In this document: piece by piece, positions 38,186 to 49,930 of the stretch
Position numbering within the stretch: position 1 is the stretch's first letter
Layout: the number at the start of each line of letters is the position of its first letter
Assembly: GCA_030374765.1 (NCBI GenBank)
Contig: JARGXX010000080.1
Span: 682,001-746,000, forward strand
DNA: 64,000 bases
Direction: 5' to 3'
Source: Agarophyton chilense
Taxonomy: Eukaryota; Rhodophyta; Florideophyceae; Gracilariales; Gracilariaceae
Position numbers and translations under genes: made by a program
The notes under the pieces: model-generated
What the model was told of the DNA's origin: nothing
The model's input: the letters and a program-made list of their open reading frames with translations, nothing else
Databases searched by the model: none

Positions 38186-39541
38186 CTACTCATCACAATC
38201 TACACCCATCTCGTTTGACTTGTTTCGTTTTAGAGCTTCGTTGTGTAAAGTTGTCAGCACTTCAAACGCGAGTTTGGGATTTCGCTCCAAAAACTCTTTC
38301 TGATTTTGTTCGTTCTCGTGAAGCTCATCATGCAAAGAACAAGCAAGCTGCAAATAGAAGTCTCCCATTCCGATTAAAAAGATGTTGTGTTGATTTGCAA
38401 GCGATAAGTCAGCTCTCAGTTCTGTTATGATTTCTGTTGTGTCCTCAATTAACACTTGACTTTCTTCATAGACGAATTGCTCCTTCAATTTCAAAGATGA
38501 TATTTCTTCTTTTAGGATACAAATCTCTGATCTTAAATATATGGAGGCATCTCTGCCAGTGCGGATCATTTCATCGCGGCGGAAGGCCATGTCTTGCCAC
38601 AGCTGCATTTGCATGCGTAGAATATCAATTTCTTCGATTTGATCTTCGCAAAACTGCCGTGTGGCGCTGATTTGGCGATATAGGTTTTGATCTCTATCCT
38701 TCACATTCTTGAGTTCTTCTGCCTCAATAGTCAGGAACTCGGTAATCTCATTCAACTCGTTCACGGGCGTAATGTCTGTTTCAACGTAAACAGGAGATTT
38801 CTCAGCCTTGGATTCAAATCCATTTCTCTGCTCTTCTAACGCTCGGTGAGCTGCGTTTGTCAGTTTTCCCCGACGAAAGACTTCATCTTGTAAAAGCTCA
38901 GTTTGCATCTTCAGAAAATCTATGCCATCATTTTGTTCTTCACACAATTTGTGTGATGCTTGCAGCTCATTAGAAAGATAGTCTCGGTGCTCCGCCAAAT
39001 GCGCCATTTCATCTGAAACTTGGCGAAGAGCGTTTTGGAGCTCGAGATTTTTTTCCAAAGTCGCGCATTCGTTCTCTTTTGCGCCCATTAGCTGAGAAGA
39101 GAGTTCCTTATTCTCTTTACTAAGCTTTTCGTTCTCTTCAAGTAGCTCTCTCCGTTCAGCTAACAGTATCTGAACCATTTCGAGAGCTGTATCTCTCTGA
39201 GTGGCGACATTTAGCTGTTTTGAGAACAAAAAAGCGTTGAGGGACGTAGAACATTCAAGCACGGACGGGTTTGACACTGCCTTCTTGGAAGATATTTTAA
39301 TTCTGACCGCTTTCTGCCCTTTGTTTTCTCCAAGCTGTTCCTTGTCGACTTTTCCGTCTTGGTGACGAGCTTTTTTTTTCAGCTGGCGGTGAGAATGCAT
39401 GAAGTTGGCTCCTATGAGAGCCATGAGGATAGAAAGCGCAGTATCAAGAGGGGTTTTCGTTTCCTCTGACTGTTGACGAGGAGTCATAAAACTCACCCGG
39501 GCAAGAGCGCTGAAGACGATCAGAAGGAAATCGAAAGGCAT
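38186..39541 (-). CDS. Coiled-coil protein with internal duplication
   Basis: 451 residues from the ATG at 39541. A hydrophobic N-terminus (MPFDFLLIVFSALARVSF) could be a signal or anchor. After a basic linker come long heptad-rich helices (residues about 110-200) such as ERRELLEENEKLSKENKEL. Two related blocks occur: SHKLCEEQNDGIDFLKMQTE-LLQDEVFRRGKL and TRQFCEDQIEEIDILRMQMQ-LWQDMAFRRDEM, about 110 residues apart, so a segment was duplicated. No known domain recognised. Role unknown; membrane-tethered coiled-coil scaffold is only a possibility. Confidence 0.65.
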   Translation of the reverse strand: MPFDFLLIVFSALARVSFMTPRQQSEETKTPLDTALSILMALIGANFMHSHRQLKKKARHQDGKVDKEQLGENKGQKAVRIKISSKKAVSNPSVLECSTSLNAFLFSKQLNVATQRDTALEMVQILLAERRELLEENEKLSKENKELSSQLMGAKENECATLEKNLELQNALRQVSDEMAHLAEHRDYLSNELQASHKLCEEQNDGIDFLKMQTELLQDEVFRRGKLTNAAHRALEEQRNGFESKAEKSPVYVETDITPVNELNEITEFLTIEAEELKNVKDRDQNLYRQISATRQFCEDQIEEIDILRMQMQLWQDMAFRRDEMIRTGRDASIYLRSEICILKEEISSLKLKEQFVYEESQVLIEDTTEIITELRADLSLANQHNIFLIGMGDFYLQLACSLHDELHENEQNQKEFLERNPKLAFEVLTTLHNEALKRNKSNEMGVDCDE

Positions 39542-41326
39542 TTGGATCTCTTCTGAGAGATAAACTTAAAACTAAATCACTGGCACTCAAAAGCGTTGGG
39601 AAGATTGGAGATGGAAACGAAGAGAAGGTGCTGGGTGTCGTAGATTCGCGATGTGAAGACAGGAGCTTTTATATGAGTGGTAACTAGAACTGACAAGAAA
39701 CCGAGAAGGTTTTTGCTCTTGCGTCGTGTAAAAGCTTTAAATGCAGATTCAGGGACAAAATCTTACGTGTCTCTGCCTCATCCATCGATATTATTGACAA
39801 TTAATGCAAAGGCGCACAGCCAAATTCGTTTCAGTTGCTCGTGTCGCAAGTCATTCAGGTTTCAATGGCAATCAATTTGATGTGCCCCACCGTGCTACCC
39901 CCGGACCAGAAATGAAATGGGTTGGTGGAACAGGTAACAAGCTGTCGATGACGATAAAATTGCATTGAAGCATCCGCAACAAATTAAATGCCTCAACTCC
40001 AAAAGCCCTGGTTTCAGAGAAAACAGAGTCACGGCAGTAGTGCTGTAGTAGGAGCCAGGGTCAGGTTTCAATCGATTAGGATTGCAATAAATTGCAGTCC
40101 CGAGTATGCACACATCGAGGCGCTTGTATTTAAATAAAGCTCTTCAACAGGGTCTCCTGTCACCACCACGTAGTGGAATTTCCATCAAATTGCGTGTTCT
40201 AAACAAATTGGCCTTCTTCAAACGAGAAAAATGTCTCTGACAGACCTTCTATTTGAAAAACAGGAGCGAAAGAACGTAATGAAGCAGAAAACTGATATCA
40301 GATCGAATCATCGAAAGACTTTTCGGCATTTTTCGTTTCGAAAAGTGCTCGCTTCTGGAAAGAGTGACACACTCGGAGTATATTAATTACGTAGTAAGAA
40401 ATAGTTTCCTGTTGATGTCGCGAAATTGTATCTACAAAACAAAGGAATTGCAACAGGAAAAGAAAATGCTGGGAATCGGAATGCGTTTTGCTTCAATGAT
40501 CACAGTTGAACTCAAAACGACAGGGAGCCTCTCGACCAGCGAAGAAATGCTGGTTTGAAGAACAGTCATTTTCTCTCATCGGATGGAAAGCATACTTACC
40601 GTAGCATCGAAACAAAAAGTGGTAAAAGCTCTGCTATCACTGTCCTTTTGTTGTTTCCTCGTTCTCCCCAAACTCGTCCACGTTGATGCTAAAGACGTCT
40701 CCAGTTTATTTTTTTGCTTCAACATGGCTCCAACACAAAACATACCCCTGCAGAGGTATTTTCTTGAGATAACTCTGCAAGCACGACAGGAGACAAGGAC
40801 AAAATCTTTATCCATTGACACCAGATTTGATCTCTGGCGTGGCATCAAGAGTTCACTGGGTTCTTTTTTTTTTAGTCTTACCGCAGCCGTAAGGAACCCA
40901 CTCTTGTATGCTTTCCAACGCGGTAAGGTAAATTTGTTGCTGGTATCACTACAGTATGGAGGTCGAACGAATTGGTTTGAAACTCGGCAAGAGAAAAATG
41001 AAAGCACACGTTACATATTTCTCATCTAAGCGGATTAAGGCAACACACTACAAACATCTACGAGATGAGTAAATTGATGTACAAACGTGAATGTGAGGTA
41101 AACTGGAAAGGGGCAGGAGGTTCACAATCTGAGACCTATTCAACAAAAAAAATTCCTCCTGGGTAACATTTAGCTCGGTAGCCGATCCCTGAGCGTCGCC
41201 AAATGGCAACATAACGCTGTGACGTTCGTCATCATGCCACACGCCCCAATGAGCTCATTCCTCGAACGTAAACGAACGGCTTCGATGGTTTACTACATCT
41301 GTTTCCGGATTAGATGGGTGATTTAT
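39542..41326. other. Intergenic region with weak open frames
   Basis: 1.8 kb without a recognised gene. The only frame worth noting is 40583-41029 (+), described separately. Splice-donor-like GTAAG sequences occur on the minus strand near 40600 and 40890. Confidence 0.4.
40583..41029 (+). CDS. Possible small secreted protein, uncertain
   Basis: 148 codons from the ATG at 40583. The N-terminus resembles a signal peptide: basic residues, then KALLSLSFCCFLVLPKLVHV followed by DAKD. The rest shows no family resemblance, and the opposite strand is also open over most of its length, which weakens the case. It may be a first exon of a longer gene or chance. Confidence 0.22.
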   Translation: MESILTVASKQKVVKALLSLSFCCFLVLPKLVHVDAKDVSSLFFCFNMAPTQNIPLQRYFLEITLQARQETRTKSLSIDTRFDLWRGIKSSLGSFFFSLTAAVRNPLLYAFQRGKVNLLLVSLQYGGRTNWFETRQEKNESTRYIFLI

Positions 41327-42421
41327 TTACGCGTATCCTTTGTTAAGGAAGTCAGAAAAGGCGGTGGAAACCTCATCGGCGGCCTGAGCAACCCCCTCCG
41401 AAGCCGCTCTAATGAAATCATCAGCAAGACCGGCTATTCCATCCTCGACAGCGGGCTGAGTATTTGAAGGAAAAGTCGAAGGCGTGTGGAAAAGCTCCGA
41501 CGAAGAGAGCGATGGAACATTTGAGTAGCGTTGAGAATAATCTTGAGTGGAAGTCAGGCCATTCTGAGGGGCAAAATCATCGGATGATATAGCCTTCTTA
41601 CCACGGAATCTTTCGGCATACTGTTCGGAACTCATGGATGTAGTAGCGACTTGCTTTGCTTGAGGCTGAACTTTTGGCTTTGGCGGAAGCTTTGGAAGTG
41701 GTGGTCCGGGCGGCACATCGGACCCAACTTTTGTCCAGTCAATGGTGGTGGAAGAGCTGTTGGCGGCAGCGGCTTTCCGTCTTGCGCCCAGTCCACCGGA
41801 CTTTCTTGTGGGTCTTCGAGAGGAGGTGATGGAAGCATCCGCGGCGACAGGGGCGGAAACAGTGATGGAAGAAGGGCGTTTGGGTTTCGGTGTCGCGTCG
41901 ACGGTGAGTGGCATTTGCGGTGTTTTGACAGCTTCCGGGTTGATCTTGACGGTGGCGGATTGAGTTGTTGGCTGTTCCGCCACCGAAACGGCCGCCAGGC
42001 CGTTCGAAAGCTGTGATGCATCAAAACTGGGTTCGGTATCTACCACAAGTCGCTCCAATGTAGATTTGTACGAATTGGCAATACGACCAGTGTACTTGTC
42101 GGCATGGAAGCCTGAAAAATCATGCCAACCATGGTCCTTCCAAAAGTTTCTGGCCTTGGCATTGCCGCCATTAATCATTCTTGACAGATCCTGTTTTGAC
42201 CAGGTGTCCATGGAGGCAGAACGAACAAAGGTGATATGGGTTCCCAGGTTGCGATGACTACCCGAACAATCAAGACATATGAAGACTCCGAAACGAGTTG
42301 AGGCCCACGTGGGGTTTTTAGCGGAGCAGTCGAAACAAGTCTTATTATCGAGACGGGTGCAAAGGCGGCGCAACACAATCTTTGAGTCATGCGCGATTTC
42401 CGAAGCCACAGGAGGTGCCAT
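41327..42421 (-). CDS. ADP-ribosylation factor GTPase-activating protein (ArfGAP2/3, AGD8-10 type)
   Basis: 364 residues from the ATG at 42421 ([14 protein letters not shown]); the frame is open upstream but without coding character. ArfGAP domain at residues about 15-130: zinc finger [17 protein letters not shown] followed by VFICLDC (C-x2-C-x16-C-x2-C), the catalytic arginine in [10 protein letters not shown], and [11 protein letters not shown]. The Ser/Pro-rich tail has short conserved-looking motifs ([20 protein letters not shown], then TDYSQRYSN-type), typical of ArfGAP2/3 that act with coatomer on Golgi Arf1. No intron. Confidence 0.92.
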   Translation of the reverse strand: MAPPVASEIAHDSKIVLRRLCTRLDNKTCFDCSAKNPTWASTRFGVFICLDCSGSHRNLGTHITFVRSASMDTWSKQDLSRMINGGNAKARNFWKDHGWHDFSGFHADKYTGRIANSYKSTLERLVVDTEPSFDASQLSNGLAAVSVAEQPTTQSATVKINPEAVKTPQMPLTVDATPKPKRPSSITVSAPVAADASITSSRRPTRKSGGLGARRKAAAANSSSTTIDWTKVGSDVPPGPPLPKLPPKPKVQPQAKQVATTSMSSEQYAERFRGKKAISSDDFAPQNGLTSTQDYSQRYSNVPSLSSSELFHTPSTFPSNTQPAVEDGIAGLADDFIRAASEGVAQAADEVSTAFSDFLNKGYA

Positions 42422-43161
42422 TTCGCAGGCAAGTACACAAAAGGAGAAGTGACAAAGGTTATGACCAACACGGCGGGCGACGCGTGCTATGAGCGAAGAC
42501 CGAAGGCGCCTTGGGCGGGTGCAGACGAGAGCGGGCGGCGTTGTGTAGACGGAGGGGCGATGTGTTGGGCGTCGCAGTGTAACGCTGACGTGCCGTCTGC
42601 GAGGGCAGCGCGCAGTCAGCACGCTTGGCTAGCGGAGGCCGCTTGTCGCGCCCTCATTGGCTAAGACGCCGCCATTTCTCGCAACACGCCTTGCTGGCGA
42701 CTCGACTTGGTGGGCGCGCTGTCAGGCGCCCGCCACGTGCAGTTGGTTCCTCTTTCCGGACACCAGCTCAAAAGTGCGCTTCGCGCTCTCTCTCTAGACT
42801 CTACCAGAGAGGCTCTCGAGAGAGTGGGTGAGGGCTTGCTATTGCCTACGCTCAACAGCGCTGAGAAACGTCTAGCAGCCACCCCTCTTTGCGCGCTCGG
42901 CCTCATGAGCCATGGCCACAAATAAGTTCATATTCTTTTGTACTTGTCAAACAAACCAATTCAACTTGAAAATTCCAATTGCTTTCACCATCCGCACCCG
43001 TTGCGGTTGCCTTATCTCTTGTTATTTTTATAGACGTCCACGGTGCCGGTAACGTCTCTCCTCGGTGCCGTACAACCTCAACCTACTTCATGTGCTTGCA
43101 CAATATCTTTCGACACGCTTCCCGCCCACTTCTTTGACGAGATCAACTCTTCAGTACTGAG
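42422..43161. other. Intergenic region
   Basis: 740 bp between the ArfGAP start and the peroxidase stop. It includes a CT/GA-rich imperfect palindrome around 42790-42825 (CTCTCTCTAGAC, then AGAGAGG and CTCTCGAGAGAG). No gene is supported. Confidence 0.4.
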
Positions 43162-44563
43162 CTACCAGAACTTGTACCAAGCCTTCCCAGAGCCACCCTG
43201 TCCCTCAAACGCCTTTACCCCATTCTCCTCTAACTTCTGAAACGCTGAGGCAAACGCTTTAAAGAATTCGTCCTCATTATTCGCAAATTCCACCACGTAC
43301 TTCCTGAATTTCTTGTCCCAGATTAGTGCCATGTCAGAAGGAAGCATCATCAAATCTCCCGAGGGATCTGTCAGGCAAGTAAGCAAACATTTGTAACAAC
43401 AGAATCGTTAGGTTATCTGTTTCAATTAAAAACGCAATTGTAGCCAACTGGCCAAATTACTCACTTACCCTCAAACTGATCGGGACCGTCCCATTGCTTG
43501 AGAGTCCATATGTTTTCCAAAAGTTCCTTGTAGTAGAGGTTTGAAAAAGTTGTTGGTGCACGCGTCCAAGGGCCTGTATATCCACTACGATCAGTATGAC
43601 ATCTTCCAAGCGCATGGGCGCCAATAAGCGCCACCATCTCACGATCGTCGAATCCTTGTCGCGTGAATATTTCACGAACATGTCGAATGGTTGCCCCGAC
43701 CTTGCCCTTGTCCGCGTCGGGAAGACGGCCATCTGGTGTACACTCACTCTCATCTGCAGCATCGCGTCGACCAGGTCTCCATACAATGTTTGGCCCGCCC
43801 ATATGTTCGATTGCCACCGCTCCTGCTAACTACATCACACATACAATTGTTTTTGGGGGTTAGTTGTTTGCAACCAACTACTGCTTCATACGCTTTAAGC
43901 GCTGTGTTTGTTCATTTGCCAACGTACCGTCCAAAGATCTGCATATCTTTTCGGATTAATTCATTTCCGTCAGAAACAAAACATGCAACACGCATTGGAA
44001 ATCATAAACAGTACGGCAGAAGAGACGGATCAAGACAAAGTCAGCGTTTGTGATTTAAACATCAAGGGCAGTAAACTTGATCAATGTCAAACTCACGTGA
44101 AATTTGGGAAGAGAATCTTAATCGGCTCCAGAGCATTGCGCGCGACATGCAATCCGGCATTGGCGCCATGCTCGCTTTCCGGTTTAAAGCGCATGGTGGC
44201 GCCTTCACTCCCACCACTGCCCGAGTCCTTGTCATATGTACCACTAGCGTGCCACGCCAGCCGAACAAGCGTGGGTCCAAGATCTTCATCGTCATTGTCG
44301 AGGATGCCGTGAATTGCCGCAGCAGCAGCGGCAATTTCCTCCTTACTAACCTGCTCATCGGCCGGCGAAGCAGCATACACAACGGAAGCGCCTAGACCGG
44401 CAGCCGCAACGCACGTAAGAGCAGTAGTAGAGCGCGTGGCAGCCGTAGCAGCTTCAAAAGTACGCGAGGTGGCAATACGAGAAATCCTAGAGGCCGGCGT
44501 GGAGGCGACGGCAGTGGAAAGCGCACGCGCCGCAAGGCGCGCAACCAGAACACGGGTTGCCAT
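43162..44563 (-). CDS. Class I haem peroxidase, cytochrome c peroxidase type
   Basis: Four exons: 44097-44563, 43928-43946, 43469-43829 and 43162-43367. Introns are 150, 98 and 101 bp; phases fit exactly and give 350 residues. The second exon is only 19 nt and supplies YADLWT, a segment invariant in the family. A long Ala/Arg/Ser leader followed by a hydrophobic stretch ([17 protein letters not shown]) resembles a bipartite mitochondrial intermembrane-space signal. Active-site motifs: [14 protein letters not shown] (distal Arg, Trp, His), [12 protein letters not shown] (proximal His), [13 protein letters not shown] (the Trp of cytochrome c peroxidase) and [16 protein letters not shown]. It reduces hydrogen peroxide using cytochrome c, or ascorbate in related enzymes. 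Confidence 0.92.
43928..43946 (-). other. 19-nt microexon of the peroxidase gene
   Basis: ATATGCAGATCTTTGGACG on the minus strand, flanked by an AAAAG acceptor and a GTACGT donor. With one base from exon 1 it restores the conserved TYADLWT-LAG block; skipping it breaks the frame. Confidence 0.85.
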
Positions 44564-45021
44564 TGCGAACGGAGCCGATCCGGGGGTCTAGGGGAGCCGG
44601 AGGAAAGGATGAGAAAGATGGACGGGGCGGTAGAAATGTCGCTGGGGCTGGCTGAGAACGATATTTTGCTCTTCGACGCGGATCGGGAATTGACGCGGGT
44701 GCGAGCATTTTGGTGGCAACATCTGCCCGGGCCGTGTGCTGCTCACGCGGGAGTGGCGCGCACGATGAGATTGTCAGAGATTCCGCCACTACGCGATTGG
44801 TGACTTAACTGCTAGTCACGTGCATATCAGCGTACAGCACCGCCACCTGGCCACGACTCCCCGAGGATGACACAATTGTCATCTTCACTGCTCCAAGCCC
44901 CAGGTTAGATGAACTTGGAGGTAAACACAAAACTATGATACATACTACTCTGCAAAAATCACCAGTGATCTATAGACTACGTTGAAGAAAAAGCATATTC
45001 ATTATGTTTAAGTTCCTTGAG
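44564..45021. other. Intergenic region upstream of the peroxidase gene
   Basis: 458 bp between two tandem minus-strand genes. It should contain the peroxidase promoter and the 3' UTR of the DM13-DOMON gene. No repeat or RNA gene seen. Confidence 0.45.
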
Positions 45022-48000
45022 TTATATTGTTGAGTCCACAGCAGCCGGCGCCTCTTCAGACAAGTTCTGCAATTCTTCCATGTCGCTAGCGTTCTCGTCA
45101 TACCTTACAGGGAATCGCGCCGGGAATGCACTTAAAACAATGTGAGTAATAATCACGATTCCCACCACTACACCGGCTATGATGTACCATGTCGTCGCGT
45201 TATCACCACGATTTGTAATTGCCGCAATTCCGAGGAACACGTTTGTCACACCCAAACTGAATGCAATGCTTCCCGTGAAAGCATGCGCAAAGAACCATGG
45301 CCCACGAGCAGGTGAACCCTTCTTTGGTCGAAGCAACCCACCGAGCCCTTGTAAAACAGTAAAAGAGAACAAAATAGAACCGATTATCAAATGCGCTCTT
45401 TCAACTCGGTTGCCTCGAGCGATTCCCATGAAGTACGCCGCGATCACCAGAACCACAGAGGTACCATTTAACGCACGATGAATTTGGAATGCAATTGGGT
45501 TGTATTTCTTAAAGTATCTCATGACAATAATTGCAATCGGTACGAACACCAACCACGAAACACCCATGAATGCACCATGCACAATAAAAAATGCAGATGT
45601 ACCACCTCCGCTAGCACTCGAGACTCCCTGGGAAACGTTGATTGTTGCTGTTCCTCGTGTCGAATGTTGCGTCAAAGTCGTTTTCGAATCTGGCCGGGCG
45701 CCGATGGACCATATTACGCTGGTTTCACCGTCGGTAGGAATAGTTGGCAGTCTGGAAACGTTCAACTTTCTCGTAAACCGACCAACGACAAAACCACCGT
45801 CGACGAATGCGAAGGCTTTAGTTAGCCTCTGATTTGTGCCAGGCTGCACCCCAGATGAACTTCGCCCACTCAGCTGGTAATCATCAATATCAGCTGAATC
45901 GTCTTGGGTCCTATACACGATCACGGCATTACCAGGAACCATTTCATTGTAGCCCCAACCAAATCCGGCGTAGCCTGGGGTGCGAGCCCTTATCACAGTT
46001 TCAATTTCGTCCCCCACGATGTTCCAAAACACGTTAAACTCTGACGACCTGTCAATTTCCGTACAGGCTTTGAATGTCAGCTCTTCGTTGTTCACAGTCA
46101 CAGTACAATTTCCAGCCCTTTCCGGAGAGCCAGAACTTACGAGTCGCAAAGCATCAACGTCAACTTGACCTTCGTCAAACACACGAATCTCAAACCCCAA
46201 CAGCTCATGCGTCACGCACTGATAATAGACAACATCAGGGGTGTTTGGTTCTACTGTCCAAACCAGCTCGCCAGCATTGTTTGATATGGTTTCGTTTTGC
46301 GTACAAGAAGTGTCTAAACTCCGATAATATTCTTCATAACTTTTTATGTCAGTGGTGTCTTCTACATCCGTCTTGAATTCACAAAGAGCTCCCACGGCGG
46401 TCGGAGAAAATTCAAATATTCCAGACGAATTCCCGACAGTCACCTCAATGCCAGCATAAACAGTTTCGTTCAATCGATCTTCTGGCGCTACGTTCACATA
46501 TGCTCCCCTAGGATTGGAAGTGATGTACAATGGATGAAAGCTCGAGACACCAGAATCACCACCGTACACCTTAAACCGGTATGTCTTACCACGTTCAACA
46601 CCAATTGCGGGAATGAGAACATCTTTACCTTCGGATCCCTCTGGAGACATATACCATGCGATACCCCATGCAACTTCTTTCAAAGCAGTGACACCTCGCG
46701 CACCGCCCGATGGTCCAATGCGCGCCGTAAAGTTGGTAACATCTGAGAAAACGGGGCGCTCGAACGGCTTAGCTCTTGGCTCTTCCTCTTCGACACTGTC
46801 GCTTACAAGAGCTGTGCAATCATTCTGTGCTTTGAGGTTGAAATTAATCTCTACATCTTCGCTCGGAAATGTGACATCCCTCATGCGACCATGAAACCTT
46901 GGTAGAACAGTTTCATTATCCAATGGACCGGTTGCCCACGAAATAAACGTAGGGCCGTCAGTTCTAATTGGACGGTCTAAGTCGGCGTCTATGGCAGTGA
47001 TAGGACGAGTGTACGAAATACGACGGACTCTTCCCTCAGACTCGCCCTCCACATTGGTGATATGGTCAGTCCCATTTCCAGTTCGCATTTCGTCTGGGCA
47101 AACACCCTCCCCATCTGAGCATGATGATCGCGCGCTCATGTGATAATCAACGGCAGAATAGTTTTCTCCCAGTTTGAAAGCAATGGCAACATCACTGAAT
47201 ACGCAGATATATGTTAGATTGTTAGATATCGGCTGGTAGAGCACAGACACAAATGCGAGCGGAACGGATGATAGCCCCTTACCTGCCAACCATTTCGGTT
47301 CCCTGGTCCGAACCACTGACACCGAAGCCCATGTACATGTTTTCCTCAAGAACAGCAACAAGTTCAATGTTAATTGTTTCACTGTCTGAGCCAAGCTGCC
47401 AACGCACCTGATACGATGGAGAAAGCGACTTGCAGCTATAGCCCTCTCGCACGGGAAACGCAGGAGGATTGCCACTACACTGAGGCTGAGCCGGTGCCGG
47501 AGTTTCCGGCAACGCATTTACATCAACTCGGATGCCTCCAAACGAAACACCAACTGCTTCGCACCAGATGGAGAAGTATCCGATGTCTGACAACGTCAGA
47601 TCGGATGGGAGCTCAATCCGCACGGTTTCGTCTCTAACCTGCGGTAGTCGCGTAATAATTTCACATGAACTTAAATCTGGAGCGATGACACCCTCTCGGG
47701 TAGGTTCAGTACCCCGATCTATCCAGTAAACTGCGGCTGGTCCCCGGCCATCATAATTGAAGCTGTCGATCTCCAATGTACGATCATTGAGAGCGTACAC
47801 AGTACCGCTGACTTCGTGCTCCTCAGTGGAAAGCTCACCAACAAGAATTCTTTGAGCTGCCTGAGTGCCATCAGATCTACATTGCCGTTCAACCTCAGGT
47901 AGAGCGCTCTGCAAAGAATTGACATCAATTCGAATGCCACCGAACGAGACACCAACCTCCTCACACCAGATAGAGAAGTACCCAATATTGGTGAGAGTGA

Positions 48001-48322
48001 AATCATTGGGGAGTTCGAGTCGCACTTTGGCATCATTGGACGCGGCCAGTCTTTGGACGAAGGAACAAGAGCCTGCTTCTGGGACAAGATATCCGTCTTT
48101 CGTAGCTGTGTCACGGGTATCTACCCAATACACTGCGGCTGGTCCTTGACCATCGTAGTTAAAATTTTCAATTTCCAAAGTTCGCGAATTGAGAGCGTAG
48201 ACGGTTCCACTCACGTCATGCGCCTCTCCTTCGAGCTCACCGATCAAAACACGTTCCTGAGCTGCACATAGCGAAAGAAGCAGCGATAAGTAAGCTACCG
48301 ACAGGAGACGCGGCACGGACAT
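45022..48322 (-). CDS. DM13-DM13-DOMON-DOMON-cytochrome b561 membrane redox protein
   Basis: Two exons (47283-48322 and 45022-47194; 88-bp intron with AATCTAAC branch site) give 1070 residues. Signal peptide at 1-22. Two DM13 domains, residues 24-134 and 158-268, are clear duplicates (VSGTVYALN, FNYDG-GPAAVYW, IGYFSIWCE-VGVSFGGIR). A first DOMON-like domain spans the splice site, a second lies near 690-830 (TPGYAGFGWGYNEMVPGNAV). The C-terminus is a cytochrome b561 core with four candidate haem His residues (FIVHGAFMG, QIHRALNG, ERAHLIIG, FFAHAFTG). The same order is known from plant homologues (At5g54830 type). Probable extracellular-facing trans-membrane electron transfer; partner unknown. 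Middle part also has cysteines and an ITSNPRG segment. Confidence 0.88.
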
Positions 48323-49237
48323 GACAATCGGATAGGGGTGAGGAACGGGAAAGGAGGAGTGGCGAGGCGGCAGGAAAACCGTCGTCGGGGAGCGCAGGGC
48401 TACGACTCTCCGCTTTAAACGACACGACAAGGAAATAAGTTAGCATTAATGTTGCAGAAGGGTAGAAATGCAACAATACAGGATGTCGTATAACCGTCGC
48501 AACTGCCGAACAAATGACGGTGGGAGCTATGCTGCAGACTGGCTGGAGTTGGCATCCACCAGGGTTGCGATTGCCTCCATCTGCGCTGCCACGCGCTGTG
48601 CGTTGGTTGGCACGTGCCGCACGAGCACGTCCACGGCACCAATTGGATGTCACTCCTCATCATCATTACTCCGCACCACCGAGGCAGCCAACCAACACTG
48701 CAGGTTTAACACGAAGCAGGGGCATTGTCGCGTCCGTTCGTTAAACGATCCCAACACTGCGTTACACTTCCAGTACTTTCCCGTCCACCTTGCTGTCTGA
48801 TCGTCACAGACACTCGAGAAATCCGGTTCAACGTGTTCATCCCGTGCACACCGCTAGAGGGCAGAATTATGCCGACCCAGTTCGGATTTCCATCTTCCTG
48901 CAGACATAAGCCCATCCCAGCCACTTTCACGGGGTTCATTGTAAGGGTCAGCAATTGCTACCCGTCCCAATTGTGCAGTAATTCTCGCAAGGCCGCCATT
49001 TGTTCCCTCTCTTTACACGCCAAGCCTCGTACTTTTGCCACATATTGCTCGCAAACGCGCAATTGATATCGATTAGGGATACTTCCTTTCCGCAGTGATC
49101 CCGGCTTCTTTCAAACATTTGAATTCTTGCATAAATACCCCAGGCACAAGGTCGCTCATACCTTCTCGCATTCCTTCAGTAAAGTCGCTCTGAGTATGAA
49201 TCAATGTAGCCAATGTCACTGCTTTCTCTGCTTTGGT
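48323..49237. other. Region with a possible undeciphered minus-strand gene
   Basis: 915 bp between the DM13-DOMON start and the stop of the next minus-strand gene. Two pieces on the minus strand look protein-like: MAALRELLHNWDG from an ATG at 48999, and a C-terminus-like piece VDVLVRHVPTNAQRVAAQ ending near SSQSAA with a stop at 48527. They are not in one frame and no convincing introns join them. I list this as a lead, not a gene. Confidence 0.3.
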
Positions 49238-49930
49238 TTATGCTTCATACGCACCGTTCTGCATCATAATTTTCATTCGCAACTCTTCGTGCTCCCTTCG
49301 AGCTTCTTCCACCTTCCATCCGTTGTCCTCGTACCAATTTGCTTTCATTACTGCGTCCCGCTTACGGCACCGTTTTCTCCTTACGGGTATATCCCTAAAA
49401 TGAACAAAATCGTGACTCATGACGAACCCAGGTAGCATCATGCATTCATACCCGTCAAACCGCATTTCCGTTTCCATGAAAATCAAGTTAGGAATAATGC
49501 ATCCGCAAGAAAACAGAACTATCCCATACCCTTCTACCTTGCTTTCTTTCAACACCTTATCCACTTGTTGCAGCCAAGCTTCGCTCATCAATCGGTACAT
49601 TTCGTCGTATACAAACGCAACAAAATCTACGTTGGAGGCCACTTTCGCCCATTCGTGTCGCTGTAAAGTATTGAGCATGTCATCTGCGCGAAGCGCATCC
49701 CGAAAGTAAATTGACCGATTTCCTATAGTCGTCAGTTGTCTTTCAAACGCAGACAGTTGGTCGAATGAAAGTTCTACGTTATGAGAACGGATCGCGTTAT
49801 AGTAAATTCCAGTTACACACAGAAGCGCAATCACTCCGAGAAAGGGTGCAGCACTGCCGATGGCTTTGGACCATGAGGTGCTTAGGTTCTTCCGTGATCG
49901 CGCTCTTGTGAAATTCTTGTTGTTTTGCAT
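49238..49930 (-). CDS. Unknown single-pass membrane protein
   Basis: 230 residues from the ATG at 49930. A basic N-terminal tail (residues 1-25) precedes one hydrophobic helix (about 27-45, AAPFLGVIALLCVTGIYY), suggesting a type II membrane protein. The remainder is mostly helical with a Cys pair in VLFSCGCIIPNLIF and a basic cluster RRKRCRKRD near residue 185. No family recognised. It may be lineage-specific. Confidence 0.55.
   Translation of the reverse strand: MQNNKNFTRARSRKNLSTSWSKAIGSAAPFLGVIALLCVTGIYYNAIRSHNVELSFDQLSAFERQLTTIGNRSIYFRDALRADDMLNTLQRHEWAKVASNVDFVAFVYDEMYRLMSEAWLQQVDKVLKESKVEGYGIVLFSCGCIIPNLIFMETEMRFDGYECMMLPGFVMSHDFVHFRDIPVRRKRCRKRDAVMKANWYEDNGWKVEEARREHEELRMKIMMQNGAYEA

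Noticed and set aside
49238-49435. Plus-strand frame overlapping the unknown membrane protein gene
   Set aside because: It lies opposite the better minus-strand frame, which has a proper ATG, a membrane helix and full length.
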